Source: Tetranychus cinnabarinus
Lineage: Eukaryota > Arthropoda > Arachnida > Trombidiformes > Tetranychidae
DNA length: 64,000 nucleotides
Direction: 5' to 3'
Assembly: GCA_022266195.1 (NCBI GenBank)
Contig: WHVY01000010.1
Span: 818,501-882,500, forward strand
Part shown: positions 9,317 to 21,716 of the stretch, piece by piece
How the letters are laid out: the number at the start of each line of letters is the position of its first letter
Position numbering within the stretch: position 1 is the first letter of the stretch
Position numbers and translations under genes: made by a program
Notes under the pieces: model-generated
Seen by the model: only the letters and a program-made list of their open reading frames with translations
Databases searched by the model: none
Told to the model about the DNA's origin: nothing

Positions 9317-12170
9317 ATGGATGATAATCATAGCAATTATCTTAAAGATCAAAGGTCTCAATCAACCTGCTCGCCTATGGGATTGTCACCTTTAAATCTT
9401 AATCGTGACCATCGCCATCGCAGTAGTTTACCTAATGCTTTGCTTGTACCAGGCTATCAAATTTTATCTCCCTCCAATGGCCAAGAATCACCATCACCTT
9501 CATCAACTTCATCTCCATCTCCATCTTCATCTATCCGTGACGGTCTTAATCGGACTTCTGTTATCAGCTACAGTGGAACACATGGACTTTCCTCTTCATC
9601 TCCTCTTTCATCATTCCATCAATCAACAGTCAAATTTTTACCTGTCTCATCGCCAAGTCCATCATTCAATTCATCATCATCATCATCACTTCAACGTCCA
9701 GTTTCTAGCTCGTCATTGATGGGCAATTCTCCTATCAATGAACAACTTTTAAATCGTCGAGGGCCGATCTCAACTTTAGGCATTGGTTTTGGCCGTCGAC
9801 ACTCTGTGAATGTAGTGTCATCTGAAATTTCAAATGATGTTGAAATGCCAGAAACAGGAGAAATCCGAGCCTTAACTCAATTATCTAGTGGAATTGGTCC
9901 GAACACTATTTCAAATTCTCGACGAAGTCCATCAGTTGATTTAGGTAAATTTAAATCTGTTCAATCAACTCGTAATAATGATAACCTTAGTCAAGCTTCT
10001 CTACTGCTAAGCTTGGCCAATTCAAATCACCTTTATCAAACCGCAATTAATCAGTTCAACGATTGTGAAGATGTTGGAAGTGATCAAAAAACTCTTAATA
10101 TGCAAATTAAATCTATATCAGCCAATGATCAGCCATCAAAAACTGATAAAAGTGAGAATATTAATCAAAAATCTGTGATATCCCCATCAACCTCCATAGA
10201 ATCTGAAATGGACTCTGTTATGGACGACGAGATGGAATCTCTTCGGGTATCAATCCTAAATTCTAATGTTACTAATAATAGTAATTTCTCACACTCAACT
10301 TCAGTTCAATCAGTTTCTTCTTTTGCTAGTCGAAAAAAGCGAGGCTCGTTGAATGAATCCGGCCTTGCTGTATCCAATTTGCAGTCTAATAACATATCAA
10401 ACGATCAACTTCCTTCTCGATCTTTGCAAGATCTCAGATCAACTGGTAAAGGTTATTTTGTATTATCCTATCATTTTTTATTTTAATGCCTATATCATTT
10501 CGATTAACGATTTTTTTCACACCTTTTTAGCTGCTTCATCAGCATCTTTTGCATCATCAGCTTCAGATGAGTCTAATACAAGTGATTTTGCATCGCCATC
10601 AACTCCTCGTCGGCAAGACTCCGGTGAAAGTAATTCAACAAATTCTAATCAAGCTGTTGTGCCAAATACCAATCAAATCCAATCGATTAATGCTAATATT
10701 ACCTCGAGTGAAACAATCTTATCTTCTGATTTCCCAGGGATTGGGTTAAATCCCAGTTTCAGTAGACAACAATTATTATCCAGTCCTTGTCCAATATGTG
10801 GTGATCGAATCTCCGGTTTTCATTATGGTTTATTTTCTTGTGAATCTTGTAAAGGTTTTTTCAAAAGAACAGTGCAAAACAAAAAAAATTATGTCTGTTT
10901 AAGAGGGGCTAATTGTCCGATCTCCATAAATACAAGAAAAAAATGTCCCGCTTGCAGATTTGAAAAATGTCTTCGAATGGGTATGAAACTGGAAGCCATC
11001 AGAGAAGATAGAACTCGTGGTGGACGAAGTACTTATCAATGTACTTATACTCTTTCACCAACAACTATGAATCCAGGCTATGGATTTGTTAACTCTAATC
11101 TTAATCAAGTCCTCCACACTGATCATCCAATAGGAATCCATCAAGTGAACCAACCCGGAAACATATCAAATCAAAAAACAGGCTCCTACAACCATGATCC
11201 AGGAGGAGCAACTTATTATCCTACAAAGTGGATATCCAAGTCAGATGGGTCAAAGCCTATTAATTCAGATTCTCCTGTTAATTTTAAAATAGCAAGAAAC
11301 GATGGTGGAAATGTCGAAAACGTTAAACTTATGCCTTCTGAATCAGCCACTAGCTCTGCTTCTTCTCCTGTTATTCCTCCCAAGATAAGTGGAATGCTAA
11401 AGGAAATTCTTGATGCTGAACATCTGTGGCACAGAACACAAAATGAGAATAAAACTATCAATAGTGCTGACCAAATTTCTCATTCTAATGAAGAAAATGG
11501 AGCTCATAAAGAGGACATTGAAAATGATTTTTGTAACATAGCGGATCGTCATTTGTATAAACTTGTTAAATGGTGTAAAAGTTTGCCTTTGTTCCAAGAA
11601 ATTTCAATTGATGATAGAGTTGCTTTATTGCATAACTCGTGGGTTGAACTTCTTCTATTAAGCTGTTGTTACCGTTCAATTTCAACACAAGGATCTATTA
11701 AAATATCATCCGATCGTAGTGTTTCAGTTGAAGAAGCTCGATCTCTAGGAATTAATAACGTAATTGAAAGAATGATCAATCTTGCTGACCATTTGAGACG
11801 ACTTCATGTCGATGAATGTGAATATGTTTGCCTTAAAGTTATTATCTTAATGACGTCAGGTAAAGTTAAATGAATTTAAATACATCACAAATGGTAATTG
11901 TAATTTCTCACTCTTTATTTTTCAGATGCAAGTGGCCTTCAAGAGGTTGACAAAGTCGACAAGTTACAAAAACAAATCGTGGAAGCTCTTCAAACTTACA
12001 CGTCTGCTAATTATCCTCAGTACCCTTCTAAATTTGGTGAATTGCTTTTACGATTACCCGAATTAGAAAGAGTCTGTCAAGTTGCCCGGGAAACTTTAGC
12101 TGTTAAACAAGCTGAAAAAGACGTTACCGCTTTCAACGTATTGATGGAATTATTTCGTGATGACTATTGA
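9317..12170 (+). CDS. HR4: Nuclear receptor HR4 (NR6A/GCNF-related)
   Basis: Three exons, 9317-10445, 10531-11859 and 11926-12170, join in frame to 900 residues. The chosen start is the first ATG (MDDNHSNY) after a run of hydrophobic codons. Residues 1-460 are a Ser/Pro/Asn-rich A/B region. The DNA-binding domain (about 463-545) has two C4 zinc fingers, with P-box CESCKGFFKR and the extension IREDRTRGGRS. That extension is characteristic of HR4 and distinguishes it from Ftz-F1. A long hinge precedes the ligand-binding domain (about 690-890), which includes ISIDDRVALLHNSW and ends with FNVLMELFRDDY, a plausible AF-2 helix. In insects HR4 is an ecdysone-responsive repressor that times moulting. 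Further 5' non-coding exons cannot be excluded. Confidence 0.9.
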
Positions 12171-13836
12171 ATAGTTTAGTAAATCTTGTGCAAAAAATAA
12201 GACTAATAGATTTTTCTATTGTGAGAGCCAACTAGTTTTGGCACCAACTCACAAGAACTGCTACTCAATTGTTAATGACTTTATTGTCCAGGATTACCAA
12301 ATCAGTTATCAAATGACCAAAGAGAGCTGTAAAAGTAATGAACTTCAAGTCAAAAGAAGTAAATGCTTAAAAATCAGGATTCAACTTCAATATGGGTATT
12401 GAATTGTCACAGCTTTGGCTTCATTTTGCTGAAAATTAAAAACTAGTCATTTTTCGCACAATGAACAAGCTCTGAAATTGATACCTTAGTCCCAGTTATG
12501 AACTATCATTGTTATTTCTTTATACCGTTCTAATCATTATTATTATATTTAATATTAGCTGTTTGTTATATATTATAAGTTTTAGATTGCTTTTATCATT
12601 TATTAACCACCTTTATTTCATATTTTAGCTTTTAAAAAATTGCTTTGTAAATTCTTTCGTTGTAGTACCTTAAACTTGACTTTTTTTGTATCATATGTTT
12701 TGCTTCTTTTTTATTGGTAAAATTGTTAGTCAACTAATTAGCTCAAAATCAAAACCTATCATTTATCAATCAAAACAAGACATAAAGCCAAACGTATTGC
12801 GACCACTTGATGAAACTATCAAAATTTCATAAAATTTTAAAATAATTGAAAATAATTTGAAACTGAATGGCAAATAAAGTAAACATTAAAACAAGATCAT
12901 GTAATTCCCAAATGTTTCCATTCTTTTCGTAAGTCTGATTTAATCTAATTTCTGAACACAAAGTAGATCAAAAATAAATAGTGAATTGATCATTGAACCA
13001 TTATTCAATCTTGTTCCATAGTTTTCCAATGTTACCGATATATTCGGTATTTCCGTCCTCTGAGTGAAGTAATCATCGTGTTCAGCCTTATTTTACATGT
13101 GGAGAATCATAACTCGATTTATCTTCTAGTCAGTTACTATGTTATATTAAGATTCGCATGAAAATGTAAATTTAAATTACAGCAGAATCTTTTGATAATT
13201 GTTTTTTGACAATTGAGCTTAATAGCTTAAATTTCCATAAGAGAAAATAAACAAAAACACGCTTTTTACAGTTTAACATGAAATCGAAAGATGGCGATAT
13301 CAACTTAAGGATTTAAAGTTTAGACCTTTAATTAAGTTACAATTCAATCTATTAACAATTTAACTTATATATTGTCGATTTTATCTGAAACTCTTTAAGT
13401 ATTCGAGTGTTTCTGAGAATTAAATTTGAAATAATCCTGCTTATTCAACTTTACTTGGTGAAAAATTCATTGGTCTTCAACTATAACCGGGTTTTATTGC
13501 AAGTTAGATTGATTGACTAAAAGCAAGTTTCATTAAAAATCTATGAAAATTTTTCCATAAAAATGATATATCCAAATGAGATAATCTGAAACAAAATTTA
13601 TCACGATATTGATCGAATAAAACTGATTGAAATTTTCATGAGCTTAAAAATTGGATAACTTCAAGAAATTCAAACTGTGCGCTTCTTTTGGTTTCTATTG
13701 ACAAACCGGTTCACCTCAATGAAAGTGCAGTTTTGTGTTCATCTCTCAGATTCCATCAAGAAATTTTCTGAATCTTTTTCTATTAATTTGAATGTTAATT
13801 TGATTCAACTTTGTTTTAGTAAATCTAGTTGATAAA
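12171..13836. repeat. HR4 3' flank, then segmental copy C with the Rpt4 promoter
   Basis: 12171 to about 12790 is AT-rich HR4 3' UTR and flank. From about 12800 the sequence matches copy A (530-1060). About 13125-13190 matches 1720-1815. Then only 45 bp or so of TRMT2 coding sequence remain (about 13193-13237, GACAATTGAGCTTAATAGC), so TRMT2 is almost wholly deleted in this copy. 13240-13800 pairs with 8165-8760, including AAGATGGCG at 13288-13296. This part should hold the working Rpt4 promoter. Confidence 0.7.
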
Positions 13837-15251
13837 ATGAGTGCTGCTGCTGTTGCTCAACCATCTAATCCACCACAATCTGACCAGAGGGAAAGGATCA
13901 TAACAGAATATAGGAAGAAAATCCAGGAACATCAAGAATATGAGGCTCGGCTCAAACAAGGTATTTATTTTTATCTAAGAATCGTTTGAATCAATCTAAT
14001 AATCTTTATTTTTCTTTATTTTTGCAGTCCGAGAAGAGCTCAAAGAGGTCAATAAACAGTTTCAAAAAAGTGAAGCTGATTTGAAAGCCTTACAAAGTGT
14101 CGGACAAATTGTTGGTGAAGTCCTCAAACAGTTGACTGATGACAATTGTAAGTGTTTTGATTAAAAGCTCCTTAGTTAATGTTGGCATTTAAATCTTACA
14201 TAAGTCATGCCTGTGAGAAAATTTCTGGTTTGTAATTTGTATATCCAAGTCTTCTAATTCTATCTCTAACCCATTATTTTGAACAGTCATTGTTAAAGCC
14301 ACCAATGGGCCCAGATATGTTGTTGGCTGTAGGCGTCAGCTTGACAAAACTAAACTCAAATCTGGTACCAGAGTAGCTCTTGATATGACAACTCTGACCA
14401 TTATGAGATATCTGCCTCGCGAAGTTGATCCTCTAGTGTACAATATGTCACATGAAAGTCCTGGTGATGTCAATTATGCAAGCATTGGTGGATTAGCTGA
14501 ACAAATCAGAGAGCTAAGAGAAGTTATTGAATTACCTCTATTGAGTCCGGAACTTTTTGAAAGAGTAGGTATCACACCTCCTAAAGGTTGTCTTCTCTAT
14601 GGTCCTCCTGGTACTGGTAAAACTCTTTTGGCTCGAGCTGTAGCTTCACAAATCGAAGCGAATTTTCTCAAAGTGGTGTCATCTGCAATTGTTGATAAAT
14701 ACATTGGTGAAAGTGCTAGACTTATTCGGGAAATGTTCAACTATTCTAGAGATCACCAACCTTGTGTAATTTTCATGGATGAAATTGATGCTATTGGAGG
14801 TAGAAGATTTAGTGAAGGTACCTCAGCTGACAGAGAAATTCAAAGAACTTTAATGGAACTATTAAACCAAATGGATGGTTTTGATGCCTTAGGTCAAGTT
14901 AAAATCATCATGGCCACTAATCGGCCTGATACTTTAGATCCTGCTCTTCTTCGTCCCGGTCGTTTGGATCGTAAAATTGAAATACCTCTTCCAAATGAAC
15001 AAGGTCGATTGGAAATTATGAAAATTCATGCTCGTCCAATTGCTAAACATGGTGAAATTGATTGGGAAGCTATTGTAAAAATGTCAGATGGCTTTAACGG
15101 TGCTGACTTGAGAAATATTTGTACCGAAGCTGGTCTCTTCGCAATCAGAGCCGAGAGAGAATATGTCATCGAAGAAGATTTCTTGAAAGCAGTCCGTAAA
15201 ATATCAGATAATAAGAAACTTGAAACAAAATTGGATTATAAGCCTGTCTAA
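13837..15251 (+). CDS. PSMC6: 26S proteasome regulatory ATPase Rpt4 (PSMC6)
   Basis: Three exons, 13837-13960, 14028-14147 and 14287-15251, give 402 residues, the usual Rpt4 length. The N-terminal coiled coil (about 15-85) is followed by an OB domain (FIVKATNGPRYVVG) and the AAA+ domain. Walker A is GPPGTGKT, Walker B is VIFMDEIDAIGG, the second region of homology holds RPGRLDRKIEI, and the C-terminal helical domain has GADLRNICTEAG. It is one of six ATPases of the proteasome base that unfold substrates and open the 20S gate. It has no obvious defects and is the only complete Rpt4 of the three duplicated copies. It begins with the same short exon whose truncated relatives lie at 3203 and 9063. 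Confidence 0.97.
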
Positions 15252-16648
15252 TGAGTATAAACCTTTTTTATGTACTAACAAAAAATTTAAAAAGTAATAG
15301 TAAACTTTTTGCTAAAAAATTGTCTTTTTCAGTCAAAATATTTCAAACAATTTATAATCAATTCAATTTTCGCACTTTGATATCACAATTATTCTTCAAC
15401 ATAACCGGTTCTTAGAATGCTTAACTAGACATTTCAAAGTTTCACCACTGTATACTTCAGACAGATTCGTTCACTTACTAGCAAAACTTTAACAATTGAA
15501 ATCTAATTTAATCTATACAATAATTGTCAATGATGAAGTAAATTGTGAGGTAAAGAGTTGAATGATACTTGTTAAGGTATTGCACATGAGAAGTCTCAAT
15601 CCTTTGCTTTTCCATTGTTGCAATAGTGAGTCATTCCATTTGATGCGGAAATTTAATTCAGTATGAGTTTCATATTTCTTCAGTAATCAGATTAAATAAT
15701 TTGACCAGTTAAATATTAAACTATAATATTAATCAACAGTATCTTATTGATACCGTTATTTGATAAATCCTAACATTTAACCAACCCAAAGCCTTTCACA
15801 ATGTCTATTCAATATTGTCCCATAAAGAAGGTTTTCTACTTTTGTCACAAATATAAATACACTGCTGATTGTTTTACATCATAAATTGCAAAATTATCTA
15901 ACTTTTGATCACAGTTGATTTCAAAATTAATGTCATTTGCAGGTAAGGTAACGTTTAAATAGGTGTTTAAATTTATTTCCTTAAAAGATTTACAAGATGA
16001 TTACTTTGATTTGTATAATTACTATTTAAAGGTTGTATTAACAACTGATCACACATAATGCCTGAAAAAAAATATTGTAAACGGTTGTGTATGAACAAGT
16101 GCAAGTGTAAATAAAACTTGAACAACTGTATCCACAGCTGACCTGGTCAAACAGACCTGGCACAAAAAAAAGGAAAGATTGGTCAAAAACAAAACTTGTT
16201 ACCCAGGGACTCAAATATACATGTCTAGATGAGAAATACCAGACAGAGGAAAAGCAAAAGACCTAGAAGACGATAAAGACGATGAAAACGATGAAGACGA
16301 TGCAGGAGAAGAAGACAGATTTGTTTACTTAGTTGGCTGGTGAGGCTGATAAAAAGATGATTATGATTATTGTAATGATAAGAACGACAATATTGATGAT
16401 CCAAACTGTTTGTTGTTTACCTTCTTGTTTGTTCCTTGTTTTCACATTTATCTGATCCTCTTTCAATGTTAATACATCTACCTGTAAACAAATAAACAAA
16501 CAGTAAGAAAGGTTTGTGAGGCAAAGAGGCAAAAAAGTACATAATTGAAAGTAAAGGAGCAGGGAAACCCCGTTATATTAATGAGGTAAAGTAGAGTTGA
16601 CAGAAAAGGTTAAAAAAAGGTCGCCGGGCACAGGTCCTTGGAAGTTGA

Positions 16649-16694
16649 AGAGAGAGAAAGAGAGAGAGAGAGAGCAAGAGAGACAGAAAGAGAG
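16649..16694. repeat. (GA)n microsatellite
   Basis: Nearly pure GA dinucleotides with a few interruptions. Confidence 0.9.
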
Positions 16695-16897
16695 GTCACT
16701 AGCTATAGCCTTAGGGTAAAAGAGTGAGAAATGATGAAAAGAAAGAGAAAAGGAGAAAGTATTGAGGCAGAGAGACTGTGAGGTCCGAAAGGCTGGCCTG
16801 AAAATTTGAAGAGATGAAGCCGCTATTTTTATTTCTATGAATACATAAGCAAGAAGAAGAAGCAAGCTCCAAGTTGACTAAATTGTTTACATTTTTT

Positions 16898-16944
16898 CCT
16901 CTTCTTCTTCTTCTTCTTCTTTTTGATCTTTCTTCTTCTTCTTG
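16898..16944. repeat. (CTT)n microsatellite
   Basis: Tandem CTT units with a short interruption near 16921-16930. Confidence 0.85.
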
Positions 16945-17889
16945 TTGTGCAGGGAAACAAAATTCTGGTTCCACATTTTAATCTATCAATCTGTGAGAAA
17001 ATTTTGGAGACTTTGTGATCATTTGAATTCTTCTTTGCAAAAAGCGAAAGATGAAAGAAGCGTAGACACATGGACTAACAAGTATTACAACGGCAAATCT
17101 ACCTGCAAGTAGACACATTATATGGTGTTATGCTGATAACCAGTTAATGCAATAGCATTGACTATTCAAATTGTCATCCTAACCTGTCTTTAATAACTCA
17201 GTGGCCGTTAATTGACCTGAATCAAAAGAGACTAGTCAATTTTTTGTTCAAGTACTTCATCGTTTCAAAGGTTGGTAAACTTGCCTTTTGATTGACCAGT
17301 CTGCTTTGATAAGTTGTTTGCTGATTAAGTTTACTGATGATCATGATGGGAAGTAGAATTGAATCTCAAGGTTTAATCTTTAGCCTGGTTATATTACATC
17401 TCCAATCAATTAGAATGATAATCTTTGATAACACAAAAGAGAAAAAATGTTTTCACAAGATTAGCTAATGAAAAATAGCGCAAGTTTCTTCTTACCTCAT
17501 TCACTCCTTTGTTGGTGTATTACTGTTGCTGTTGTTTGCCTTATTGTTATCGGTATTGGTATTGCTATTGTTATTATTATTTTGTTGTTGTTGTTGTTAA
17601 CGTTAGCGTTATTATTTCTTAACATTTGTGTAAATTATTTTACCTCATACTGTGAGACAAACCTGATTAACATTATAACAAGCAAACGAGTAACAATGAA
17701 GACAACAAGTTTTTAAGATATAATCTATCAAACGCATCAATATACTATTGCTTCAAATGCTAGTTAACCTAAACATTTTGATGGATATTTATGGTTTTAA
17801 ATTTTCTCTCTTTTTTTTCCTTCTTCATCGGCTTCTTTGCCGACTCAACTCGCCAGCTCAATCCGAGTTCATTATTGTTTGCTCGCAAA

Positions 17890-17937
17890 TGATGATGAAA
17901 ATGATGATGATGATGATGATGGCGATGGTGATGATGT
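17890..17937. repeat. (GAT)n microsatellite
   Basis: Imperfect GAT/ATG trinucleotide tract, the source of a spurious poly-Met or poly-Asp frame. Confidence 0.85.
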
Positions 17938-19196
17938 TAGTGTTGATGGTATTCCTTTTTCGTCTCTTTTTCTTCATCTTCGCAATTTTTACTTTGAGTC
18001 TGGACATAACCAGCAATTATTTTCTTGGCCCGTTTACACTTTACCCTGACTTTAAAATAGGATTACTTTACTTAACTTATTAGTTTAACAAGTCATAACT
18101 TGTTGAGCCTTGTTATTATTATTGTTGATGATGATGGCTCTGATTTTGTTTTGCTTACTCCTTCTTTATATGTGTGTTGTGTGTGTGTGTGAGAACCAGC
18201 AACAAGAATCAACAAAATAATCTGCCGAATCGAAAATTGAAATCCAATGAGTTACAAGGCTTTTGACCTTTTCAATCTTTGGTCAGCTCTTTAACAAGTC
18301 CAAATTTTCCGGTTTCTTCCTTTAATTAGTATCATTGGTGAGCCCAATTTACTGGAATAACAATTTAGGCGGTGAATTCCAGGCATACATATATCCATAA
18401 TAATTTGCAAGTGCTAATTGCTTAATGCAAAGAGCAACAAATAATGTCTTAATCGTTAAATGTTAATAAAACATTTAATCATGCTTTCCCATTATTCTCA
18501 TTAATAATACTTATTGACATCAAACTTGTAATTTTTAAGCTTATTTTGGTTCCTCTTTAATTCAGGGGAATCAAAATGCATGAAAATATGAAATAATTAC
18601 AAACTTTATAAAAAAAATTATTCTTAATTTTTTCTGTTTCTTTATTGGAACAGGATGATGAAAACAAGAGAGTGAGAGAGAGACGCAGAAAATAATGATA
18701 AATTTTGTGTGAAAATTTGTTCATGATTAATTAATCAAAATGAAAGCACAATTATTGCACAGTTAACATAAGCAAAAGTTAAATAGATAACCATGAATGT
18801 TTACATATATTAATAAGTTGTTTTGCTATATCTTTTGTTGTTGCATGTATATTTATATTTATAAAGGGTTATAATCAAGATTTGTTGCTAGTAAAGTCTT
18901 ATCGTTATATCATCTGTAAAAAATTTACAGTAAGAATATATATAAATATAGTATAAACATATATTCTCTTTATCGTATCAAGTTTTGCTGTTCAGCAGGC
19001 AAATTTGCAAAATGGTGGCAATAAATGGATAGGTCTTAAAGTGAATTTGAAACAATGAAAGGCACTAATCATGATTATAATAAGAGAAGTAAAAAGAAAG
19101 GTGATGATTTGCAAAAGTTAGCGAGTAGATTAAGGAAGTAGCAAAAGTAAATGCCAATAACTAAGATTAAAATAGATTTCTATAATCACTGGGCAC

Positions 19197-20898
19197 TTAT
19201 TCCCTTTCAATCAACCTTTGTGAACTTATTCTTAATTGTCGAAAAGCATCGGTGGCGACGAAATCAATGCTTTTGTAAACAGTTGACTGTGAGCCACTTA
19301 AATTGGAAGCTCCGATAAGATCCTTTGAATGGGTTAATGATGACTTGAAGGAATCAGAGGAATTTGATGAACGTGGTCGAGATGAATCTTTATCACTACT
19401 TTCTTGTAAATCAAGGTCCAAATATGTTACATTAGGAGACTCGCTATGAGATTTCCTTGGCATGGTAAATGCTCGACGAGACTGGATTGAATAGAAATTG
19501 TAAAAAAGTTGAAAAGAAAAAGAAAATAAGAGAAAAAAAGAGAAAAATGAGTTGAAGGACGAATGATAATAGTAACAATAATGATAATTGTTGTTACGTT
19601 GAATATTGCAAGCAATATTATTATATTTCAAGGACAAACCTGATCGTCAGTAGATGAGTTTCTCTTGTGGAAATTGGATGAGTAGCTAATAATGTCTTCA
19701 TCTGAATTCGATGCGTCCCGGGTATGAAGTTGAAATTGTCGTCCTCTTGATGGAACCCTTGGTGGTGTATCATTTAAGTTTCTAAAAGGTAAAAAGAAGC
19801 GAAATTAAAAATTAGAAATGACAGTCAAGCGTTAAAAAATTTCAAGTTGTGACTAATTAACCTTAATGGTCGAAAATAGCATTTCTGTGAAAAAAACATA
19901 CCTTGTTGGTTTGACAGTAGGCTGATGATGTTTGAAATGAGCTGGAGGAGGTGAAAGGGTAAAAGTTGGACTGGTTGGAGAAGAATTGGCATCTGAGTCA
20001 GATCCTTTTCGTCTTGGTTTAAGATCTCGATTTACTGCAGGGGGAGTAAGACTTTTGGAAAGGGATCCATTGGACGAAAGTGAGTCAAAGGCTGAATTAG
20101 GAGTTAAAGGGGATCGGTCAGAGGTTTCCGAGTCAAATGTAATATGGTTATCATCTAAACAGGTTGGCAAAGTTCCCTTATAGTCGTAAGTGAAAACGGG
20201 AGGTTTACTTAAATGGCCTGGAGGAGCATTTGTATACGAATGGCTATTACCCTTACCAGCTCGGTTTCCAGGAGCTGGAATTGGTTTTCTCAAACTGCTA
20301 AATACTGGCTCTGATTTCGGAAAATCATAAACATCATCGAGAGTTAAAGGCTGTGGTACTGGGCTATTCAATATGCTATTGTTATTAATGTTGAGGGTAC
20401 TTGTAGAAGAGATGGTGGGATTAAATTGGGTTGGTGTGATTAAATCGCATTGATTATCAAGTGGTAATGACGGTGAATGATCACCACTACTGAAATAATT
20501 ATTAGTCCCTGGAAGCGAGGAACAATTTTCTGATGCACTTCGACTATTAAATTTGGTAGGTTTTGGTGGCCTTGGCGGGGGTTCAGGTATTCTTATTCCA
20601 TTAGAATTAGGAGATGTTGACGAGTTGTTTATGGCTGATTTGCTTGTAGGTAAAGCTACTTTAGTAAAGACACTTGTACGAGGTACATCATAATTGGCAG
20701 TAGTTTCTTCCAGTTTACTGGTCATCTGGTGTTGTTGTTGTTGCTGTTGCTGGTGGTGATGATGTACTCCAGGACTATTAGGTAACTGTTTATACCCAGG
20801 CCCATGATTGTGGTAACCTGAGTGCGGATGAGGAGGAGGAAGCTGATGATTACTGTTAGGATAGCCTTTAAGGGTAAGAGGTTTACCAGTATAACATT
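19197..20898 (-). CDS. Gab/DOS-family multisite adaptor, C-terminal exons (5' part not found)
   Basis: Three exons join in frame: about 20898-19902, 19781-19640 and 19481-19197 (TAA). The encoded 470 or so residues are low-complexity but carry Gab/Daughter-of-sevenless signatures. These are YDVPR (possible SH2 site), PPPRPPKPTK (Grb2 SH3-type site), VNRDLKPRRK (the Gab NRxLKP motif), YLDLDL (SHP2/Csw SH2 site) and a final VYKSIDFVATDA tyrosine site. Such adaptors dock SHP2, Grb2 and PI3K downstream of receptor tyrosine kinases. The expected N-terminal PH domain is missing, so at least one exon must lie upstream. The 5' boundary, an AG at 20899-20900, is a guess; the frame stays open beyond it through an ATG at 20921-20923. 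His/Gln repeats occur near the start. Confidence 0.75.
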
Positions 20899-21178
20899 CT
20901 GATATAGGGATGTAGTGATGCATGTGGACAAAAATAGTTGATTACGAGATAATTCAGACGAGTGAAAACAAATGAAGAAACAGAAGAAAACAGAAGAAAA
21001 CAATTTAAGCACAGATTAAGGCAAAAATGGCATCTAAAAAATGGGGAGCGTTTAAGAATTAAACGAAAGAATCAAACTGATGATAATAATGAGAGAATGA
21101 TGATGAAAATGAAAAAGAAATTTAAGAGTACTTAGAGAAGTTACGTTTATTTTACATTTTAGTCTGTGCGCAACATAG

Positions 21179-21247
21179 AAGAGAAAGAGAGAAGAGAGAG
21201 AGAGAGAGAAGATGATGATGAGCGAGAGAGAGAGAGAGAAAGAGAAG
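21179..21247. repeat. (GA)n microsatellite with a (GAT)n interruption
   Basis: Two GA runs flank a short GATGATGATG segment. Confidence 0.9.
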
Positions 21248-21644
21248 AATTAAATGGTCGGATCGCTCAGCTACATGTATAGCTCAACTTAAAGCCCCAA
21301 TCATCCAGGCTCACAACTCAAACCTCTAACCAGACCTCCCATTTTTACGTTTTCAAACGCCATCTACAAATTTGCAATAAGGTTCAGACTTTCCGAGATG
21401 AAACATAATTCCAGTCTATTTCATCATTAATCACCAACACTTGCTATTCTGTCTTCCTTATTTCCTCTCTATACTCATTATCTTACAATAATCATCCTCT
21501 CATCAACAGGTTTACAGGGTAAATCTAAAAGGATAACTAATAATATGAATCCTTTTAAGGTCTTTTCCAGTTCAATATTAACGGTTACAATTAGTTTTCA
21601 TTGCACCTTTAAATCCTTCCTTTGCCACTTAACCAACAAGCAAA

Positions 21645-21716
21645 TCCGATATTGTCTAGTGGTTAGGATATCTGGCTTTCACCCAGAAGGCCCGGGTTCG
21701 ATTCCCGGTATCGGAG
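21645..21716 (+). tRNA. tRNA-Glu (anticodon TTC)
   Basis: This is a 72-nt cloverleaf. The acceptor stem pairs TCCGATA with TATCGGA and leaves discriminator G at 21716. Box A is TGTCTAGTGGTTAGG, the anticodon stem-loop reads CTGGCTTTCACCCAG with TTC in the centre, and box B is GGTTCGATTCC. There is no intron. A T-run (CTTTTTT) starting at about 21721 is a good Pol III terminator. It lies in the putative intron or upstream region of the Gab/DOS gene, on the opposite strand. Confidence 0.96.

Larger units (their letters stand above)
15252..19196. other. Gene-poor, microsatellite-rich stretch
   Basis: No coding exon could be supported. The region contains the 3' flank of Rpt4, purine-rich and trinucleotide tracts (16649-16694, 16898-16944, 17890-17937), a (TG)n run near 18176-18192 and AT-rich sequence that forms the 3' flank of the minus-strand adaptor gene. 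Open frames at 17468-18083 on the plus strand consist of repeat-derived Val/Ile/Leu or Met runs. Confidence 0.5.

Noticed and set aside
17468..18083. Plus-strand frames rich in Val/Ile/Leu and in Met, resembling membrane proteins
   Set aside because: They coincide with TTG/TTA and GAT trinucleotide repeats and overlap each other in different frames; no splice or domain evidence.
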